Of a stretch of DNA of 64,000 nucleotides, positions 59,337 to 64,000 are shown one piece after another. Each line of letters opens with the position of its first letter. Within the stretch, counting starts at the first letter, position 1. Below the pieces are notes generated by a model. It was given only the letters and a program-made list of their open reading frames with translations. It searched no databases and was not told the origin of the DNA. The translations under genes were made by a program, and so were the position numbers. This DNA is from Odiellus spinosus (Eukaryota > Arthropoda > Arachnida > Opiliones > Phalangiidae). Location: NCBI GenBank assembly GCA_963920705.1, contig CAWUCO010000002.1, forward strand, positions 1 to 64,000. Direction: 5' to 3'.

Positions 59337-62300
59337 GTAAGTTTCGCTTCTTTCGTTTTACCGACGTGGGTACAGATTTTATTAACCACTACCTAATGAT
59401 AACAGTTACGCCGCGTTATTATTTACGAAATTTACTACAATTGCTAAAATTACTCTTACCCCGGTAAGATAGCTACCGAAGTCGCAGTTCGAAACAATGG
59501 TTTCGGTTGGGTTAGCTTAAGTTAGGGCTGGTAATGTTAGCTGAGGTTAGACTTTAATATATGGGAAGTTGGTTCGCAGTCATCGTCGCAAAAAAACATT
59601 TTCGGAGAAAGGTTTTGACGTCATCGTGTTCCTTACCTAATTTACTGCCAGAAACGACTCGCAACTTATAAAAATAGGAGAAAGTCTCGGGCAATTACTC
59701 ACGAAACCATAATTGCTTAACTTAAAACACTCCTTAAACTTAGCAAAAACCTTATAATCTCCAAATCATATTCAATGGAAAAATGGAGCAATCTAATTGG
59801 TTTAAGTCCGTTTTTCTTAAGAAAATTGAAATAGTATTACGCTTGATCTTTAGTCCATAACTATGAAAGCTGTCGCGGTCGAAGAATAATTTCAGCCATT
59901 CACGTTTGTAATGATGCTGGTGACTCGGGGTCTCGCGATAACTGCGCTAAGACAAATTGAATCTCCCGCGTTACGTGTTCAATTTAAAGTTAAATTCTCA
60001 CTTCCCCGAAATTATTATTATTATTGTTATTATTGTTTATTTCGTATCCATAACACCCTTACTAGGGTTTTTTGCAATGGGTCACGCGTTACAATTTAAA
60101 ATATACATTTATCACAAAATTATAAGAATATATTTTAAAACCACTCTATTTTAAAAATTATATTTAAAAAAAATTGAATTATATTGTTTATTTAATTTAA
60201 AATATTTCTTGATATAGAAAACACCGTGTAAATTCAAATCCAACTCTTTAAACAAGTTTGCTGTCACTTGTATACGCAAAATTGGGTTTAGTGTTTTCCA
60301 TTTGCGAATATAGAAACTAGATTTGAGCCGAGTTCCACGAGTTGGGGCCAAATGAATTTAGTTTACCCAATAAATATGGGCAATCAATTTTCGACATAAC
60401 AATTTTGGGGAATTAACAGTGTAATTCTAAAATCTTTCCCAAAATTAAAGGTTAATAAGTATAAGTTCCACGATTAAAAAAATATTTATATAAAATGTTT
60501 GGACCATATGGTGAAAACTTAAAATATTATTGTTTTAACGAGGTTGCTATACTGATACCTTTGTATTGTTTTGAATCACATTAAAACAACATTCTATTAT
60601 ATTCTATTCATTTGACAAAAACCATTTAGTAAAAATTCATTTCGTTAACCTATTGAAGCGCGGGCAGTGTAACGTACAACATTACACTTATTAAATATTC
60701 AAAGGTTTTCTCGATAAGATTTAAAATTCTTGTTTTACGCGGTTTGAAAGGGGAGAATGTTACCGAACAACGACTGCTTTTTTATCGATTTATTATAGTT
60801 TAAAAATGCCTTATACACCATTAAATCTTTTTTAAATCATATATTACAATAAAATTTATAACTTATTCGGAAGATCAGCTGAATTCTTCGCGTTAATGGG
60901 TCGTCGAGCATTGAGCGAATAAGGCCCGTCGATAAGGCGAGACCTCCGTGAAACATTGAATAACATTCGATTAGTCGCTCACCCCATCAACGCGAAGATA
61001 TTGTCATTTTTGTTTTGATTTAAACGATAAATCATCGACGAAAAAAAAAATCACTCGTTAGCGCGCATTCTCCCGTTAATTTCTTTTAACTCGCGTTTAG
61101 AAGATTCAACAACGTGTTTATTCGAGGGCATTAAGTACTTGGACGGAGAAGAGTGGAGTCCCGACGCGTGCACTTCTTGCAAGTGCCTCTTAGGGAACAC
61201 TATATGCGACACCGAAGAATGCCAAGACGTGGTATGTCAAACTCAAAAGTACGTGCCTCTAGGAAAATGCTGCCCAGTTTGCGCGGGTAAACGATCAATA
61301 CAATTATTGTTCTTAAATGGTCAAAACTCTCATTATCTCGCTTTTATACCTAGATGAAGAACGAAGTCCAGTAATAAATCGGCCATCCGTAAGTCACGCT
61401 GTATTTTAATCTTAAAGTCAGTCTGGGAAAATGAATTTTATATTTCACGTAGATTCCACCCGATGAGTCACCGGCGGAACCGGGTTATACTGTAACGGTA
61501 ATTCTTCAAAATTTCAAAATTTAATTTTAGACAATTAAGGTGGATCCGAGTTACGCGGCAGCGGCATTTGTCAGGTTGCGTTTCACAGAGCCGCGATAAA
61601 TAAATATTACTCAGCGAGAATCGAATAAAAATCCGAAGTCATTGATCCTCAAATTGAGGCTATCGACAATCGAATTTGAGTCGAAACAAGTTGGGAAGCT
61701 CGTATAACACACCACCAGGACTAGCTGTCATAATTATATTACGCTGCTAATTACGCCATAACCTTACATTTTAAACTCTTATCAGGGGTGGATTTCTCTT
61801 AGGCAATACTAAAAAGATATTTTTTTATTTTAATAATATATATTATTAAAATAGATATTTATTAGTTGATAACAAACCTTTAAATAATAGGGTAATGAGG
61901 GCGACACTGGGCCACCTGGAAGGCCAGGTTTACGAGTAAGTTTTTATTGAAAAATGATTTTCCATAAGTTCTTACTAATATGGCATTGTCGCGTCTATAG
62001 GGATCAACGGGTGAACCAGGATTACACGGAATTCCCGGCAACCCAGGACCACCAGGACCTCCGGGAGATGTAAATCTTTAAAATAATTATTATCGAAACC
62101 AACAGTGATATAAAGAGTCCTGACCAATTTAGATGTCTTCGTGGTTTCATCAACTAGCGTTGCAACAAGGCGTAGGCGGAGACAAAGGACCACCACCCGA
62201 CGCCTTTCAGTTTATGCAAGCTTCCGTGGTAACGTAGTTAACTAAATAATATGACGGTTAGATATCTGTGGCTGCTTTTAAAAATAGTTTATCCCAAAAC

Positions 62301-63946
62301 CAAACGGTATCAAATAAGTATTTCAGGTTGAGTGGAGATGAGTTTTGCCGAGGAGAATGTTGAACTTGGGCGATCCAATAAACAGACGGTATTTCACGCG
62401 ACATAACTATAGAACTTTAATTTGATATAGGCCTAATTTGAGGAAGAAAATGAAAAACAAGATATTTTAGAATAAACCTCGGCAGACATTCGAGAGCGGA
62501 TAATATTATTTTACATTGGGAAGGCTACTCCTATTTGTTGCCTCTACGCGAGCGAGGGCCAATAGATCAATGGAGGCCATTTGTTTTTTATATCAACATG
62601 TATAAGCCACTTACGTTACGATCTTTATTACATTATCAATGGCCAATCAGAAGCTCGCGCCCAAAGTGAAGAAGAAAAATGAATGTGATTTTCTATCGAT
62701 TTCATACTATTTAAAATGGGATATGTTCGAGTGGATTAAAACATTCCGAATCGTTCGAGAAATTGAAAAGATAGAAACCCTCCGACTAATCAAAAGACTC
62801 CCCATCTTTGGCTAAATAAATTATTCCCGACACGAGCGAGACTTAACGCGATTTACAGCGTGTCACAGTACGTGTCGCGTGGATTTTATGAAGCCAATGG
62901 TACAGGGGAGACTTGATCTTCAATTTTTCTTAAAAAAAAAAACTTCATATTCCTCTTAATTCTGATCCCTTTAAAGCGAGTATAAAGATCCAAATTGCGA
63001 ATGAAACACCAAATTATCTCTAGATGCCACCATGATGCCCAAACGCGTATGTACTAAAGCTAGAGCTTGTTCCAATAATAAACAAGCCGTCGCGTTTTCA
63101 CGGATGTCCAAGATAAAATAGCTAGATAAAGATTAGATACAAAGGCGCGTTGACACGAGTATCCAAGGTTAAAATAAAGATTAGAAATAACGGCGCGTTT
63201 CCTAAATAAAATGGTTTAATAAAGATTAGATATAAAGGCGCGTTTACACGGGTTTAGAAGTTAAAAATAAATAAATATTAGATGTAAAGCCGCGTTCACA
63301 CCGGTATCTAAGATAAATTAATAAAGATTACATATAAAGGCGCGTTCACAAGTAGCCAAGTTGAAAATAATAAATATTACATATAAAGGCGCGTTCACAA
63401 GTAGCCAAGTTGAAAATAATAAAGATTAGATATAAAGACACGATCATACGGATATTCAAGATATGAAAAGTGAAAAAATGAAAAGTGAAAAATGAAGTGA
63501 ACAAATGCAAAATTGAAAAAATGCAAAAGTGAGAAAATACAAAAGTGAAAAAATTAAAAGTGAGAAAATGAGTGTCATTGGTTTGAAGTGTCATGCATTG
63601 GTTTGAGGTGTCATTGGTTTGAAGTGTCATTGGTGTAGCTATTATTTTGGGCTTGACCATCTTGTTAATATATAGATTAATATCACGCTGAGGTTTTATA
63701 AGCAAAGCTTATCCGAAAACGTAATTTTGCAGGATTCACGTTCATTGTTTAAAATTAAATACTTTGAATACTAATTAGGGCCCCGTTGGAGCTAGAGGAG
63801 TACCGGGCTCACCGGGTGTCGCGGTAAGTTTCGCAAAATTGCTTTGACTCTTTTATTACGATTGAGACGTTAATACGCTATGACTTATCAAGGGACCGCA
63901 AGGTTTCCAAGGAGTTCGAGGAGAATCTGGCGAACAAGGCCAACCT
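59213..63946 (+). CDS. Fibrillar procollagen alpha chain, 5' part (nine exons, runs off the window)
   Basis: Nine exons join in frame into 233 codons: 59213-59336, 61101-61286, 61354-61388, 61453-61497, 61891-61935, 62001-62069, 62133-62228, 63779-63823 and 63893-63946. Every intron starts GT and ends AG. In order they give a signal peptide (1-32), a VWC domain with ten cysteines (47-102), an acidic Pro-rich spacer (104-130), a minor collagen helix of Gly-X-Y triplets (131-167), a non-helical telopeptide (169-200) with Lys186 as a possible cross-link site, and the start of the main helix (201 on). Main-helix exons are 45 and 54 bp, the hallmark of fibrillar collagen genes. The product would be secreted, trimmed and assembled into extracellular fibrils as a trimer. 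The C-terminal COLFI domain must lie beyond 64000. Intron 1 (1764 bp) holds an inverted-repeat element, and intron 7 (1550 bp) a tandem array. Confidence 0.93.
60742..61078. mobile_element. Inverted-repeat element in collagen intron 1, family member 3
   Basis: Terminal GGGGAGAATG pairs with CATTCTCCC, followed by TCGATTTATTATAGTTTAAA against TTTAAACGATAAATCATCGA. Inside, AAGGCCCGTCG, GCGAGACCTCC and CGCGTTAATGGG/CCCATCAACGCG match or mirror the element at 55504-55950. It ends about 20 bp before the acceptor of exon 2, so it supplies part of the sequence next to the 3' splice site. Confidence 0.78.
61101..61286 (+). CDS. Collagen exon 2: von Willebrand factor C domain
   Basis: 186 nt, phase 1 to phase 1, so the exon is symmetrical. 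Ten cysteines follow the VWC pattern, including CTSCKC, the IC and EC pair and the closing CCPVC. The acceptor is CGCGTTTAG and the donor GCGG/GTAAAC. In fibrillar procollagens this domain sits in the N-propeptide and binds growth factors of the BMP/TGF-beta class in some members. Confidence 0.93.
61354..61388 (+). CDS. Collagen exon 3: propeptide spacer
   Basis: 35 nt encoding DEERSPVINRPS together with the split first codon. Acceptor TATACCTAG, donor ATCC/GTAAGT, ending in phase 0. Confidence 0.85.
61453..61497 (+). CDS. Collagen exon 4: propeptide spacer
   Basis: 45 nt, phase 0, encoding IPPDESPAEPGYTVT. Acceptor TTCACGTAG, donor AACG/GTAATT. Confidence 0.85.
61891..61935 (+). CDS. Collagen exon 5: minor helix, first part
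   Basis: 45 nt, five Gly-X-Y triplets (GNEGDTGPPGRPGLR). Acceptor AAATAATAG, donor ACGA/GTAAGT. A 45-bp collagen exon is typical. Confidence 0.92.
62001..62069 (+). CDS. Collagen exon 6: minor helix, second part
   Basis: 69 nt, seven further Gly-X-Y triplets ending GPPGPPGD, where the last residues leave the helix. Acceptor CGTCTATAG, donor AGAT/GTAAAT. Confidence 0.92.
62133..62228 (+). CDS. Collagen exon 7: N-telopeptide region
   Basis: 96 nt encoding a non-helical segment from MSSWFHQLALQQ to FMQASV, with GGDKGPPPD in the middle. This Lys and the aromatic FQFMQ stretch resemble invertebrate fibrillar telopeptides. The N-proteinase cut should fall within or just before this exon. I chose donor CGTG/GTAACG, since it gives phase 0 and joins GPVG. 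Confidence 0.85.
63085..63462. repeat. About 49-bp tandem repeat in collagen intron 7
   Basis: Units built around AATAAAGATTAGATATAAAG then GCGCGTTCACA recur at intervals of 45-52 bp (GGCGCG or variants near 63090, 63144, 63192, 63237, 63289, 63339, 63388 and 63437). Two adjacent copies share CACAAGTAGCCAAGTTGAAA exactly. Then follow GAAAAGTGAAAAAATG repeats (63466-63570) and GTGTCATTGGTTTGAA repeats (63570-63632). Confidence 0.85.
63779..63823 (+). CDS. Collagen exon 8: start of the main triple helix
   Basis: 45 nt, five Gly-X-Y triplets (GPVGARGVPGSPGVA). Acceptor CTAATTAG, donor CGCG/GTAAGT. Confidence 0.92.
63893..63946 (+). CDS. Collagen exon 9: main triple helix, 54-bp exon
   Basis: 54 nt, six Gly-X-Y triplets (GPQGFQGVRGESGEQGQP), the canonical fibrillar collagen exon size. 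Acceptor TTATCAAG, donor ACCT/GTAAGT. The gene continues beyond the window. Confidence 0.93.
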
Positions 63947-64000
63947 GTAAGTATAGGGGATATTCTTGTATTGGCTTTTACCGCTTTCTAATATTATTAT

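Noticed and set aside
62310..62380. An additional collagen exon after TATTTCAG near 62327
   Set aside because: The sequence after the AG gives no Gly-X-Y pattern and soon meets a stop; the telopeptide joins cleanly to the GPVG exon at 63779.

Overview
The window is the end of an arthropod chromosome. It opens with about 4.15 kb of (AACCT)n, which is (TTAGG)n on the minus strand, the ancestral arthropod telomere repeat. The rest is AT-rich, has introns of 60-70 nt as well as longer ones, and carries insect-style C2H2 zinc-finger genes and a fibrillar collagen gene. I cannot name the species. Interstitial TCAGG/TTAGG mixtures would fit an insect, since TCAGG is the telomere repeat of many beetles, but this is only a hint.

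Layout. 1-4154: telomere. 4155-6750: subtelomeric mosaic holding a 10-bp telomere-derived array, an exact 30-copy 8-bp array, six tRNA-derived units, an 18-bp AT-rich satellite, and a degenerate telomere array that flips orientation. 6750-11970: a second, larger satellite block and a second flipped telomere-like array, linked by a duplicated segment. 11970-20690: non-coding DNA made largely of duplicated segments and short tandem arrays (128, 97, 262 and 199 bp). 20691-21575: a decayed zinc-finger gene. 23312-24259 (minus): an intronless SDR16C/RDH10-like dehydrogenase with one in-frame TAG. 24651-46915: a 22-kb satellite built from a 48-bp palindromic unit and its 21-bp-deleted 27-bp derivative. 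46916-51740: several non-autonomous inverted-repeat elements. 51774-53183: an intact 12-finger zinc-finger gene. 53200-59200: non-coding DNA with more inverted-repeat elements and a 23-bp minisatellite. 59213-63946 and beyond: the 5' part of a fibrillar procollagen gene, whose exons encode a signal peptide, a VWC domain, a minor helix, a telopeptide and the first main-helix segments; it continues past the window.

The coding content is therefore small: one intact zinc-finger regulator, the start of a collagen gene, a disabled or readthrough-dependent dehydrogenase, and a dead zinc-finger gene. No operon-like organisation links them. The most unusual object is the large palindromic satellite. 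Its two unit lengths are both multiples of three, so it keeps reading frames of up to about 1000 codons open without showing signs of coding selection. A lone inverted unit of it sits 12 kb away at a duplication breakpoint.
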